This document shows positions 1-13,768 of a stretch of DNA of 64,000 nt, piece by piece. How positions within the stretch are numbered: position 1 is the first letter of the stretch; each line of letters starts with the position of its first letter. A program made the translations under genes and the position numbers. Origin of the DNA: Dipteris shenzhenensis (lineage: Eukaryota; Polypodiophyta; Polypodiopsida; Gleicheniales); the NCBI GenBank assembly GCA_047967505.1, contig CM106541.1. The stretch is one strand, 5' to 3'. The notes beneath the pieces were generated by a model. It was not told where the DNA came from. It did not search any database and saw only the letters and a program-made list of their open reading frames with translations.

Positions 1-3000
1 CTAGTCGCTCCAAATATAGGCAATTTAGTTGATGCATCTCAAAGGGGCGCAAGGATGGGGACAAAAAACATACCGAAAAGCGAAGGCCCCACTACAAGTA
101 GCTATTGGAAATTCAGACTCAAGCCAGGGCAAGTTTTCACTCTATACTCTTAACCAAATTTGGAGGTCACACAAACCTCCAAATCTCTTACATGCCTACC
201 TGTATTTTGCTTTTAAATTTACTAATTCATTGAAAAACCCTCCAAATATGTGAATTTGGAAGGTTTTTTTATTTTTTCATAGGAAATCCCAACATCCCTT
301 TTGGATAATTCGATGCTTATAGCCAACAAGTGCTACCAAACCAATCTTTATATTTATAGTTTTGAGTGCATCCTTAAATGTTTATCAATTGCTTATTGGC
401 AAGCTTACTTTTGTTTTAGTGAGGTCATGTACCACATGAGGTCACGTTTATTTGGTGATCGACTCATCTGTAGGTTCAAGCAATCCTTTCTTTTTAAGAT
501 GTGAATGTCACTCTTACTAGTAGGGCCACGAAAGAATCTTCTCCATGGTTTGTTACTTTTCCAATGGTGGGGGAACTAGGGAAGTGTAGCTTTGGCAAAG
601 TTACTATCTATCATTAAGAATGCACCTTCACATAAGAAAGAATTCATGTGAGACAACGAGTGATGCAAAAGTAAATGTATGATTAGACTTTTCCAAATAC
701 CCATAAGTTTCTATGCTAACATTTATTTGTAAACATTAAGATAAGTAATAGTATTCCAAGACATGTTTCTACAGGTTGGCCTAGTAAGGACTTTGGTTTA
801 CAATGATCATGTCCCCTACGTTAAAGTGGTGTGAGCGAACCAATCTTTGAGGCTATCCTTGTAAGAGTTTGTCCCTTGAGGGACCCTAAGAACCCCCTTG
901 CACCCTCAAGAGATGTTTGGCCTCTCTTGGTGCCCTACACTCATGAAAGGTGGGTCTGTACAATGCATTAAACCCATGTAAAATACTCCAAACCAATGAC
1001 ACATACATTATAAAAGTCTAAACTTCTAATGGTGGCTCTCTCATACGCTCCACCCTTCATGGTAGCCATGAATATTGGGGTACATGGCTGGGTTCCTACA
1101 AATGATGTAATCAAGCAGTAATTTGAGGACTATTGATGCATTTTGCATTTTTCTTTATGAATAGAGGCACATCACATCCACAAGCACAATTACTTTGTTT
1201 TCCAACACACTCAACCAAGTTGACAACCACTTCTTCACCTTTATGAAAAGGAATAAGATAATGACTTTCCACCTACAATTTTGATTTCCTTTCTATTGGA
1301 CCATGTTATTCCATGATTCAAGCTAGATCAAAGTCACATGTGAGTAAAACACTTCAAAGTGAAGGCATTTTATCTTGAACATGCACAAAATTGCATTGCA
1401 TATTGCCCCCTTCGTTGATCATCCTTACCCTCATATCACATTATTTAGACACAAAACCCTAGAAAGACTTACTATGTCCAGCCTTTAGGCAACTCAGCAT
1501 TTGATTGCAAGCTAAGTTAACATTTTAATTATCGAAAAGTGATCAATAGAGCTCTCCTAAAAGGGACACATTAAGGCATGCCTTAAAAGTCAAAAGTAAA
1601 TATCGGCAATAATGTTGGAGCTATTACGATGGACAAACTACTATCTATAAGGAAATTGCAAACATATATTTACAAACTCAAGACAATTTCTCTGCGTGAC
1701 AAGAGAATATATGAACCATGTGGAAGAAAATGTGCACATGACATTTGTAGTCATGAACATCATTCATCTCTTTCAAGTAGAGTCTTCATACAATCTAGAT
1801 AAATCTAAAGTACTTTTGACAAAGCCTCATGGCTAGTTTCCCTTTCTTGTATCATCATCCCTTTGAATCTTGCATTCAACCCTTTTAATACTCCTTTTCT
1901 AATGCATCTTATTACTTGAAATGATCTCTATGTTGAGAGTGTGTTGATCACTTCTCTTCTTGCCAATTATTACAAATGGAAAGATTGGTTTGTCATTTAC
2001 CTTTGATCAAGTATGCATAGCTTTTGTAATAAACTATTGAGTAATTCTAATTTTTATAGATCTTTTTAATAAAAGCAAGTGGTCGCACTTGTAAAGGAAG
2101 AGGAACTCTTATATAAAGAAATAATTCTATATTGTCCTTTTTATTCGAGGAGGGAATATAACATGTCATGAAGTATCTACATGAATATAGATCAAGATAG
2201 TATTATCCTTTAATGGATTGTGATCTGACATTAAATGGTAAGTTCTAAGGTGGGATGATGATTAGGCTTGGGATGCATATGGTTAAATTGCATTCTATCA
2301 TTTTAGTAAGTTTAGTTTGCTTGCAAGGAAATAAACTAAACTATTTGTAGTTACGATTTTTGTGGTTCAAGTGTACTCAACAATCACGATCAAGTTATAG
2401 CATCTTCTACCAAAAGAACTTTCCCATACATGAAGGTTCTAAAATGCTAGCTTGAATCTCAAACCCAAGGGCTAAACAAATCATTTGTAATATGGAAATT
2501 ATTCTCATAACCTTTATTTTGTTACCCCTACATAGGCTTATAGGGCATCGATATGAAAGAAAAATAGATATGCCCCAGCAATATCATATTCTACAAGCAA
2601 GAACATAGATATCTTTTAGCACAACCAGTCCAATTATCCATTAAAAATGAAACTTTTGTTGAAAGCATGAATCACCAGTCTTGTTTGAATGACATGTCAA
2701 TATGAAGATGAAATAATAAAAAGTCCAAGCCTTGTATGTTAGGACGACCAAGACAAATAAGTAGTAGCATAACTTGCTTATTTTTTATCTTTTTAATATT
2801 GCAATCATCTTCATGGTGCATGACTAATCTCAATACAATTATCTACAATAACATCATTTTCTCATAGTAATCAGACTCAGATGAAGAGGTCATGCATGAT
2901 ATCTTGTCACACACATATATGGTTGTTTTATGTTGGCCCACAAACATACATGCTCTTTGTAATCATGGCTTCCACCAAATAAACTTATTTGTGTCATTTT

Positions 3001-3750
3001 CATGATTGAAGAGCCAACACATTGGGAATTTTAATTGTGAACATACCTAAATGCACTCTCATGTGTGACAATTATCATATATTCAATATCTCTCTTAATG
3101 CATAAGTCAACAAAGGGAGGCACGATTTTACAAAAAGCTATAGTTAGCGTCGCATGAACAAGTCCCCATACATATAAGAATTGGTTTCCTGAGTTGCTGG
3201 CTCTTATTAATTAATTATCTATACTATAAAAAGGGATTTTACCCTAGCACCATGAATTTTACACTAAGAAATTTTGAGAGGAGAAATATCTAGACTAGGG
3301 AAATATATTCTTTGGCACATCATAGAGATGAAAATTGACCTAAGATATCTAAATCACCAAGGTCTAGCAAAGTTAGGTATATATCAGCCACACTTTTTCC
3401 ATTAAAACATATGAAAGTCACATAGAACAAGACAACAATGTAATATCCATGCCTTGTAAATCACGATTACCTTAAAACAAATAGCATATTCATGGTGTCT
3501 AATATCAGCATCAAGGATGTCCATTGACTCAAACAAAAGATTCCATTACTTGGGGTAGTAGTAGTTGTGGAGACAAGATGAGGGGTGAAAAGGTAAGACG
3601 GCAAGAGCATGATTAAAGTAAGGGAGAGGTGGAATAAGATAAACATGCACATTGAGGTGGGGAAATGAGGTAAAGGGGAGAAGGCCTTAGTGTCCATGTT
3701 GTGGCATGATTGGATGAGAGTTATCTCTTCCCACAAGGGATATCTACCCC
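1..3750. other. AT-rich stretch without recognised genes
   Basis: No open frame longer than about 90 codons and no recognisable domain was seen on either strand. The DNA is AT-rich and stop-dense, as in plant intergenic or old transposon-derived sequence. Short ORFs at 29-253, 301-504 and 3,467-3,736 (minus) have no family-like composition. Confidence 0.6.
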
Positions 3751-3754
3751 CACA

Positions 3755-3860
3755 TGGTAGACATGTAATGGCGTAGGGTGGTGGCTAAAGCCCTTACGTG
3801 TGCTCAGTAAAAAGGTCCTGGGCTCAAATTCTAGGTGTGCAAGATTGGAACTATTTGAGG
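3755..3860 (+). mobile_element. SINE-like tRNA-related stretch
   Basis: A box A-like motif, TGGCGTAGGGTGG (3,769-3,781), is followed about 40 bp later by a box B-like motif, GGGCTCAAATTC (3,820-3,831). This order and spacing match the internal RNA polymerase III promoter of tRNA genes and plant tRNA-derived SINEs. No cloverleaf can be folded around it, so a SINE head or tRNA-derived pseudogene is more likely than a working tRNA. The 3' limit and any A or T tail are not clear, and no second copy was noticed in this window. Confidence 0.35.
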
Positions 3861-4433
3861 ATTTTGAAAGTTTGACTACATGCTAAGTTGACTGTTACGA
3901 GAGGCTTGATCACATGTGTGATCAATGATTGGAAGAGCACCATCTACTCAAGAAATTGGAGGACCAAATTAACAAGGGTAATCACTTGATGTTAAATAAA
4001 CTACATCAATTATGCTCGCACATTTACATTTATTTCAAATTAGGCAACAAACATATGTTCTCTTGGTGCACTCACCATGACATCAAATCAAATAGTGGTA
4101 TGTTTTTGAACATCCTTCCACATCATAATCATGTTCATCATATTATCATGACTTTAAAAAGCCAAAAATAACTAAAATAAAAAGCCAAAAATAGGGTAAA
4201 AGTCCCCAAAAATACTATTACACCATGGACTCCATTCAATATTTACAACCCATAGACCGCTAATTTCTTAGCATTTTACATGTTTAGATGTTGAATTGGA
4301 AAGTCCCATTTGTATATTAACTCATATTTGGATAAGTATTTATTTGGTCTTGTCTTACATATATGTATGCATGTACCTTTGAGGTTTTACACTCCATGTT
4401 ATGTATAAAGTAATCCCCCCTCCCCTAGTATTT

Positions 4434-4727
4434 AGTGGCTTTGACTTTAGGTTCCTCTCATGTGAGAGAGTGTTTCTCCTTATGTATTTAACTTGGTACT
4501 CCTAATCACAATAGGAGGAAAACTGTTGTAGAGTTAGCTTGCCTCAAATGAGGGTACTTGCACACTACTTGAGAGTCTATGAGTGGCTTTGACTTTAGGT
4601 GCCTCTTGCATGAGAATGTTTCTCCTTATGTATTTAGCTTGGTACTCCTAATCACAATAGGAGGAAAACCATTGTAGAGTTATATTATCTCAAATGAGGG
4701 TACTTGCACACTACTTGAGAGTCCATG
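4434..4727. repeat. 148-bp tandem duplication
   Basis: Two adjacent copies (4,434-4,581 and 4,582-4,727) both begin AGTGGCTTTGACTTTAGG and end in a GAGAGTCYATG sequence. They differ by scattered substitutions and a small indel near the middle, so the duplication is not recent. No coding frame runs through it. Confidence 0.85.
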
Positions 4728-5089
4728 CTTGGAAAAATATATCTAAGAGACTGGCCTAAATAGTATTCGAGCATCATTGCTAAGGTGTGAACTTCTAAAT
4801 AAGCTCCAAAACACACATCTACAACTTGTACCCTTTATTGAACTTACTTTATACAATGAAAATATTAAAAAAAATGCTACAAATAAACTTTGCCAAGGAA
4901 CTGTCAAAATATGTATGTGTGGAGATACCCACTAATATACTAGATATCAAAGAATACATAGACAAATGTTTTAGTGGTAATTTCAACACAATCCCTAGAA
5001 ATATACCAAGGACTTTTTTGATGGTTATATCAATGACGTTTATTATTTCTTTCTTTTAGGGCCAAAGTCGAGCTTATACTTGCCCCTTA

Positions 5090-5092
<3 letters not shown>

Positions 5093-5130
<38 letters not shown>

Positions 5131-5265
5131 ATGTAATACATGAATGTCTTTCTCTCTGTGTGTGTGTGCGTGTGCGTGTGCATGGGTGCGCACATGCACA
5201 TGCACGCACGTGTGTGTGGTGGTCGTGCAAGTGCATGTGCGTGTTCACACATGCATGCATGCATG
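5093..5265. repeat. (GA)n followed by GT/CATG-rich microsatellite
   Basis: An uninterrupted GA run (5,093-5,129) is followed after a short spacer by an alternating purine-pyrimidine stretch of GTGTGC, CACATG and GCATGCATGC motifs (about 5,155-5,265). The second part is the type of sequence able to adopt left-handed DNA. ORFs across it are low-complexity artefacts. Confidence 0.9.
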
Positions 5266-6790
5266 CTTGTGCACCATGGAAGGATGGATTAAATGAACTA
5301 TTCCATAACTTTTATGCAAGCATAGATTTCTTTCATTACAAAGAGAGGACACACCGCATCCCCAAAGTTGGACTATGACATTAGAGGATCCTTCCATACT
5401 AGCTACTTGCTACTCACCCCACAAAAGACCCATCCTTGCTAGTCATCATGAGCTCATCACTAGAACCACACTCTTGTCCCCTCCACTGTTGTCCTTGTAG
5501 TTGTCTCCCATTCTTCAAATGGGCTAAAGTAATCTTCCCTTCTTTGACTCATCCTGCCCATAAATTGCCATGCCTTGGCTGCAAGTCTACCTCAATTATC
5601 TATGCAACAGAAAAAGAACAAAAAGCTACATATTTATAGGCTGTTCTATGTCAATTACGACCTTCTTTCATTGAAGTTTGTGATAAGATATTTTCTTACA
5701 TCTATGAGGATGTCAAATGTCTTCCCTCAATCCTCTATCAAAAAAAGATATGGGACCAATATTGCATGCATATATGTATTCTTCTTGGGTGGAATTTGAC
5801 CTATCACATGATTTTGCAAACACATGTGCAAACACATGAAATGATAGATTGTAATGTGATAGATATATAGGGAAAAGAAATTTGACAAAGGATGACTTAC
5901 AAAAGAAGCAAAGAAGCCCACCTTACAAAGAAATTAGACAAAGGATGACTTACAAAGAAAAAAATAAGCCCGGACCTTGCTACCTGATGTGGGGTTACAT
6001 CACGTTCTCTATCCAAGCTTGTGCACTTTGTGGTTCCACTTATGAGTGTCAACATTAGTAGCAGATCACATTGATTGTGATGTTTTGCGAGTATAGGAGC
6101 CAGGATTGATAGGATGTGATGCCCTTACTATCTTGCAAATCACCTCTTTTCTATTCTCTAAGGCACCCACCATCTTGTTAAGCGTCCCAACCTAGATCGA
6201 ATCTCAAGGCCTTGGTAAAAATAATGGGTCAAGTGGCTGAATATGATCATATTATTTCCTTCTCCTTTGGAATAGTAAATGAGGGCATCCTAATCTAAAC
6301 ACCTAATGGAAGGACTATCAAAGTCGCTTGGCTTAGAAGTGCTACTTCAATGGCCCACATTGGCCTAACGTAAAATGTGACTCCCTTGAATAAGAGGGTA
6401 GCACAACATAGGATGTGACTGCAATGGCCACATTGCCTGGCTGACATAGTATGGTTGAATGAGAAGGTAGTGCAAAACTCACTATTACCTCATACTCTAG
6501 GACCTTCCCTTTTCTCATTCCATCTTTGGCATCATTATCTCCTCCCACATGGCGATTGAGCTTATAGAGGAGATTTCTTGCCTTCTCCTCACTATTTCCC
6601 AAGGTGTTGTCAAGCCCTTTTTTTCTCCCCCCATCATGCCCACTTTCACTAGATTCTATATCTAAAACAAATTACATAGACTGGAGAGAGCGAAACAAAA
6701 CACCGAATAGATATGATGCATCTTAATACAATTATATTTGATAGAAATTTTATATTCCTATACTTCTCACCCCACATCATTATAGGAGCA

Positions 6791-7151
6791 CCATAGGAGA
6801 AGGAGAAAAAGGACAGAGTAAGAACAGAGAGGAGAAACATGGAGAGAAGATAGAAGGAGAGAAGAAGAAATGGGGAGAGGAGAGAAGGGGAAAGAAAGAG
6901 AGAAGGGGAGAGAAAGAGGAAGGGGGAGAGCTGGAGAGGAAGAGGAAAGGGGAGAGAAGTAGAGAGAAAGAGAGAAGAGAAGGGTAGCATGGGAGAAGAA
7001 GAGGAAAGGGGAGAGAAGTGGAGAAAAAGGGGAGGGGGAGAGAAGAGGGAGGGAAGAGAAGGGGAAAGAAAGAAACTAGAAGAGGAGAGAAAGAGGATAG
7101 GTTCTAGAAAAACAAGAGGAGAGTAGATGAGAAAGAAGAGAGAGGGAGATA
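6791..7151. repeat. Long imperfect purine (GA) tract
   Basis: About 360 bp are almost pure purine on the plus strand, built from AGAGAAGGGG, GAAAGAGAG and similar words. The opposite strand gives a spurious Ser/Leu/Phe-rich ORF. Such mirror-like polypurine tracts can form triplex DNA in principle. No gene is supported. Confidence 0.85.
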
Positions 7152-8582
7152 ATTAGAGTGCAAATTTTGGCATTGATTACCAAATGTACCAATCTATCTC
7201 ATCTTATTGAGATCAACCATATAAATCCTCGTCTTCTAGGTATATTTTTATGCTTATTTGAGCATAGATAAGAAACCATGAGAAAATGCAAAAGAATTGA
7301 ACCCTTTGATTGCTCAAAAGATACTATGTATTGTTCTTGCCAGGTCCCACAAGTCTCATTGGCTCTTTTAAACACTAGCATATTATCGTCATCATCTCTT
7401 CACCTATATCCTCCAATAGTGAGGGTAAATCCAAGTGCTATCACAATTGAAGATCAATACTCCATGGGTGATGTTGCTTGGCCAATTTATTAGGGCAACT
7501 AAAAATTGAAGAGGGAAGCAAGGAACATAATAGGAAAGGAAAATTAAAAAGAGGAAACAAAGAATCTAAGAAAGAAAAAAACACAAAGATAGAGTAGAGG
7601 ATCCTCTCTTTTCCTTCGATAAAGGAATCAAAATCTCCTTTAAAACATAGACACCCAAAATCCAAGCTTTATAAACTAACATATATTGAGTTTTGTATTG
7701 AATTCCTCCCTCTGCAGCTCTTTCTAGTGGCTATGGAAATGCACCAATTCCTTGCTAAATCAACCCTATCCTTGCTATTTTTCTCTCTCTTCTTTGATTG
7801 TCACTTCTTAGTTTTCTTGACACTTCACACCTTGATTCTTATCAAAGAAACAAATATAACTATCACTTTTGGTACCTAAATCGCACCAGTACCATTTGCT
7901 CTTTTTCATCTCTATTTTATGATTATTTTTTATCAAGCTATAGTGGAGGTTTATTGTTACATGGAACCTAATGGTGGTAACGGATAGTGAGGGGACTTCA
8001 AGCCCATTCATGGAAGTGACTTTACAGCTAGCAGTAAAAGAGGGGAGGTCTTTGGGTGAGGTAAAGATGGGGCTATTTTCCTCTATTTACACGGCAAGGT
8101 AGAACCAATATATTCATAAAATCACTAATATTTGGTAGAGAATAATAAATTTATTCATAAATTCATCCTAGAATTTGTAGAGAATGGTAAAGAGTCTTTT
8201 CTCATAGTTGTTGCAGCACCTCTATATACAAATTTGAACCATTTGACATCCAACATAGATAAGATGAACTCTCACTAACTCACTCACATGATATCTTACA
8301 TGGTCTCATCATAATCTAGCTTGTTGGCAGTTGTTTGTGTATCTCTTGCAATAGTTTGACTCTCTTGAGAGAAGTCTGCTATGACTCCACAATCAAATGT
8401 GTTGTGCTTCACATCAATCTTCTCTATAGAGAAAAGATATCAAGTGATGTTCATGCAAATGATATTGAACATGAAAAAAAAGAGTGTTTAAATGGATGTT
8501 ATTTCGATCTTCCCACCATGAGTTAGATGGCCATGATTTATGTGAAGATCACAAACCTTGGCAATTTCTAATTCCTTGGTAC

Positions 8583-8585
<3 letters not shown>

Positions 8586-8624
<39 letters not shown>

Positions 8625-8686
8625 AAAGGCCTCATCAACTGATAAATAAATAAATAAATAATATTTTTATTTATAACTATTTATAT

Positions 8687-8719
<33 letters not shown>
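8586..8719. repeat. (CT)n, (ATAA)n and (AC)n microsatellites
   Basis: Three perfect simple repeats lie close together: CT dinucleotides (8,586-8,623), ATAA tetranucleotides (about 8,642-8,661) and AC dinucleotides (about 8,689-8,719). Confidence 0.95.
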
Positions 8720-8722
<3 letters not shown>

Positions 8723-10878
8723 GTATTTACTTATTCTATTTCTTCTTATAGAATCTTTTCCATTTCCTCTTGCTTTCCTTTTGCATCTCTTAGCATACAA
8801 TCATTTCTCTACCCTTAAAAGTATAGAGATAGAATTAATGCTCCTTTAACTCTAATACACCACTCATATTTTTTGATCTTTTTGATTGGGCTCATGGATC
8901 ATCCTATGATCTATATCATCCAATAGTTAAGATATGGATTCAACTGCACAAGAAACTTTGTGATATAAAACATTGATTTTTGTAATGACCAACCTTTGGC
9001 TTGTTGTCTTCTTGTCATGCCTTTTGCCTCACAAGCACCTTTAATGCTTTCATTAATTGAAGAATATGCATCAAATTTCTTCTTGCATATGCCAATCATT
9101 TCACCACATAGATAAAAAGATGTAATTGAATATTTGGAATGTTGTCGGGAATTCCTACTCAGTCAAGCATAGTATTTCAATGTTGTGAACTTTGATTGGA
9201 TGAATCGATGAATAATTAATCTCTTTCAATGATATCCACCTATGACATCCGCATAGTAAGCTCCTTTAATGATATCCACCTACAAGACTTTGAGATGCAA
9301 TGACCCATATGAAAGACATCGAAGACAAATTAGTTATGCGGCATGCTTTTTCTCTATACCTCACAAAAGAGCATAGCTAATTGTTGCAACTCATGACCTC
9401 CTATATTAAGCAACATTGTAGTCCTATTCATAGCACATACAATCACACATGCAATGTATAAAAATATGTTCAATGAATATTATGAAGATGTATAATATCA
9501 TGCATATAAATCTGAGGTGAATTATGATTACCTAGAATATCTTGTGCTAGTCGTGGAATTATACCACTTAGTTTTATATGAGAGGTAAATTCAACCTTTA
9601 AGGAATGTAGGTACCTTGTTGAGGCCAAGGGGGTTCACTCTTAATAAAAGGGAAATGCCACTTCCATGCATGAACATCAAGAAAACTCCCTATATATAGT
9701 CCATGTATGATGTTAAAACACCCTTATTTAAGCTTATAAGGATACCACCAAAACTCTACTATGTCCCCCCCTTTCCTTAAATCTACATTCTTTCTCAGCC
9801 ATTTATATTAGACCATAAGCAAGTTTAAATAACATCCCCTTGATATAGATAAGGCCAACTTCAAATATTCACCAACGGGCTAATATTAACCATTACAGTA
9901 TGCATACACTTGGTACATTGCCAATCGTAACTAATATAGTGTATGCGTGTGTTGTTTTTATGTGGAGGGTAAAAGTTAGTAGCTTTCTATAACCCTACCC
10001 TACCCCCCCATCCCTTATAAAGATGGCATGGCCTGCCTAATTTAAATTTTTGATTAGGAGGAAGTAAAATGGGCCCCCAACCCTAGTGTCTATGCTTATG
10101 CCTCATCTAAAAAAACCTCCCTATTGTACACTCACATGATATCATAAGTTTCCCGATGTAATTCCCTCGGTTGTTTATGTTTTGTTCTTGGAATCATGCT
10201 TTCGTCATACTTTTTTTTCATTGCAATACAAATCCATGGCGCCTTTGGAAAATTTGCCTCCCCATTTGCCACGTTCACTTCCATTGGCCATATTCTCCTC
10301 TTTAGTCCCATTAGCAAGTTCAAATCCTCTTGTTGCTTCCAAGTGTCTTTATCACCTATCATATGCTTCCACAAGTATTTAAAACATTCAATATCACGTG
10401 CTAATTATGTGACATCGTCTGAGGGGACATCCTATCACTTCTGAAGGTGTTATCGGAGGCCTAAAGCCACTGGCATGAGATGCAAGGAGTGTGTGGCACT
10501 TGCAACAATGGATGTCTTCCTTGTAAATGTTAGTGCAATCGATTGCTTAGTGAGGAGTGCAAAGTCATTGTGGTACTTGTGATGGTGTAGGCATGGAATG
10601 AGTACAAAATGGATAGCAAGGTACTGAAGGGGAACTAACTAAGAGATAGCCCTCAGTGTGGACAAGGCTGAACTTAAGCCACATAACACAGGTTCCTCCA
10701 TACCAGATGAAAAACAATGAAGGGAGGGGAACACAAAATGAAGGCGAGTTGGAGCCATGAACAGAGATGGAAGGAAGCATAGCACATGAGATGATGAAAA
10801 TGAACAATATAACGAATGGGGATACACCCAATAGCAGATACACAAAATGAGGGTACATAAGGAGTTTGTGACTCCAAC

Positions 10879-10911
<33 letters not shown>

Positions 10912-12250
10912 TCCCCACACTCACACTCTTTTATTGAATGACAAATGTGCCTATGCTCAAATGCCCCCAATCCTCTCTCCTCTTAACCTTCACCCTCATG
11001 GGCTCCTCTTGGTTGGAAATCCCCTTCCCTGTTTCCCATTGGCTATCTTGCTATCTCCTTAGCCATTCGGTTGCTTTGCCACTTGATGGATTTTACCACT
11101 CACTAGCCTCCCCCTAGTCAATGACTTAAGTACTCGATGACTTAAGTACTCCGTGTGCAGCTTTGTGTCTACTCCATGTGTGTTTATCAGTAGTCAGTAA
11201 TGAGTAGTTGATGGCAAGCTAGATCGATGATATGATCATCCCAACACCATGTGCATCTGTGCTTCTATGGAAAGCCAATCCATGAGTGGGAGCACTCCAT
11301 GTTGTCGATCTGTCTCCTGACATGTACAAATCCATGTGCAAGTGTGACCACGGTCTTTCTTATGACTAAGGTATGACCCATGTGTGATGATCATCTGTCC
11401 ATCGTTTCTCTTGCAAAAGTTGCTGCTGATGTTCCACTATGGTCAAGTGACTCAATGAATCCACCATCTTCATATCAACTTTGACTTTGTCTTTGACCAT
11501 GGAGGTGTATCTTTCACATGGAGCTGTGAGTTCTCGCTAAGCCTAGTGACTTGAGTGAAGATCCTCTATAGCTTGTCTGGTGGTTCTCCACTCTTCCTCC
11601 TATAGACGATGACGTTTCTCAAGCTCATTGTCTTGAGTCTTCCACTAAGCTTCCCTTGCCTGTAAGGTTGCATCCCACTCAAATTCCTTTACATGAAGAG
11701 ATGCTTTCCACTCTCTAGGTTGAGCTAACAAGTTTTTATGTCTCTAACCTTAGATGATGTTTTTGGGACATCATGTGGCAAGTGTGGCTTATAGAATTAA
11801 AGAGTGCAGCACCCAACTGAATGAAGCTATCATCCATGATATGTTGCATCGATTGTTTTGCCCAAGAATACCGACTTCTGAGAGTCATGTGGTCAGCCAT
11901 TGCAATAATCTCACCGTATTCGTCAAAGGTTGCTCTCATACTTTCATCCTCCATGGGATCCAAAGCTACCACTGGAGCCACTAAATTTGCCCAAGAATAG
12001 CTGGGACCTTGGATTCACATTTATTGCATGCCAGTGTCTCCTGCAAGGGAATTGTAAAGAGTTGATCTAGGTCCTCCTCCTACATATAGATATGAGAAAT
12101 CTTTCTCTTGAGGGCATGAAGAAAACAAGTATGATCCTCATTCTGCTCCTTAACCTATACCTCATGGAGAATGAATGTCCTAAAGAGGCAAATTACACCT
12201 GTAGCATATCATTCTCCTGCAAGGGAGGGCAATCAACAGCAAAGGGCAAA
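8720..12250. other. Non-coding or unrecognised DNA
   Basis: No recognised gene. A CT run lies at about 10,879-10,912. The minus strand between about 11,450 and 12,000 has patches that read like decayed coding sequence, including an 81-codon frame at 11,736-11,981. It matches no family I know and is broken by stops. Confidence 0.45.
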
Positions 12251-12259
12251 CATATATTA

Positions 12260-13768
12260 AGTCCATAGATATGATTTGTATTGTCGACCAAGCATTAAAC
12301 TCCACTTTTGCCTTAGTGTCATGCACAAGCGTCAAAAAACAGTGTCCTAGGTGTGTTATTCCAACAAGTACTTATCGGATTGGTGCGCCACATTGCATGC
12401 AACTCAATATCACCTAGGTTGAGGTGCATGCAAAGTATTGTGCCCATTAGATATGCTTTGCATGGTTGATCACACATTATATACTTTTTTCCCCTAGTGT
12501 TATGCACAATCGTAAAAAAATGTGCTCCCAAGTGTGTTATCTGAACAAGTTCTTATGAGATGGGTGCACCACTTTGCATGCAAGTGAATACCACCTAGTT
12601 TGAGGCACTTGCAAAGGATTGTGCCCATTTGATATGCTTTGCTTGGTCGATTCTTGCATTAAACACCATTTTTGCCTTTGTGCCCATCCGATATGCTTTG
12701 CATGGTCGATTCTCACATTAAACATCGTTTTTGCCTGTGTGATGCACATTCACAAGACATGCTCCTAGGTGTGTTATCCGAACAAGTGCTTATTAGATAG
12801 GTGCACCACTTTGCACTCAAGTTAATACCATCTTATTTGGGATGTGTGTAGAGTATTGTGTCTGTTAAATACGATTTGCATGCTCAATCACACATTATAC
12901 AATGTTTTCCTCCTAGTGTAATGCACCACCATTAAAAAACGCATTCCTAGACGTGTTATCCTAACAAGTACTTATGGAATGGGCATGCCACTTTGCATGT
13001 AGGTCAATACCATCTAGATAGAGGCCTATGAAAGTTATTGTTTCCATCAAATATGATTTGCATAGTTGACCAAGTATTAAACTCTGCTTTTGCCTCAATG
13101 TGATGCACATTCATAAAAAAACACTATCCTAGGTGTGTTATTCCAACAAGTACTTATCAGATTGGTGCGCCGCATTGCATGTAACTAAATAGCACCTAGG
13201 TTGATGTGCGTGAAAATTATTGTGCCCATTGGATACGCTTTGCATGGTCGATCATGCATTATGCGCCGTTTTTTCCCTAATGTTATGCACAATCATAAAA
13301 AAACGCGCTCCCAGGTGTGTTATGCGAACAAGAACTTATGGGATGGGTGCTTCACTTTGCATGCAAGTAAATACCACCTATTTGGAGGCATATGTAAGGT
13401 ATTGTGCCCATCTCACAGGATTCGCATTGTCGATCAAGCATTAAACACTGTTTTTGGCTCAGTGTGATTCACATCCGTAAAAAACACGCTCCTAAGTATG
13501 TTATCCAAACAAGTACTTATCAGATGGGTGTGCCACATTGCATGCAACTCAATACCACCTAGGTTGAGGTGAGTGTAGAGTATTATGCCCATCAGATATG
13601 TATGCATGGTTGATCATGCATTATACACGGTTTTTCCCCTTGTGTTATGTACAACCATCACAAAACGTGCTCCCAGGTGTGTTATTTGAAAACGTATTTA
13701 TGGGATGGGTGTGCCACTTTGCATGCAAGTAAATACCACCCACGTTGAGGTGCGTGCAAAGTATTGTT
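12260..13768. repeat. Satellite array, ~181-bp monomer, about 8 copies
   Basis: A landmark related to ACAAGTACTTAT recurs near 12,366, 12,545, 12,780, 12,962, 13,144, 13,327, 13,507 and 13,688, giving spacings of 179, 235, 182, 182, 183, 180 and 181 bp. The one long interval holds an extra partial copy of the GCTTTGCATGGTCGAT segment near 12,690. Monomers are diverged. Copies 1 and 5 resemble each other most (both CTTATCRGATTGG), as do copies 2 and 6, suggesting a four-monomer higher-order period. The array stops exactly at the copia LTR start. A length near 180 bp is common among plant centromeric and heterochromatic satellites, but location on a chromosome cannot be inferred. Confidence 0.9.

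Larger units (their letters stand above)
4728..8570. other. Non-coding DNA with simple repeats
   Basis: No gene is recognised here. Short frames such as 6,342-6,602 (minus) have no family signature. The stretch contains the GA/GT repeats at 5.1-5.27 kb and the purine tract at 6.8-7.15 kb, listed separately. Confidence 0.5.

Noticed and set aside
6649-6990. 113-codon Phe/Leu/Ser-rich frame, possibly a membrane protein
   Set aside because: It is the complement of the purine tract; apparent hydrophobicity comes from repeat composition.
11736-11984. Overlapping frames on both strands of 76-81 codons
   Set aside because: The minus frame looks slightly protein-like but has no recognisable motif and is surrounded by stops.
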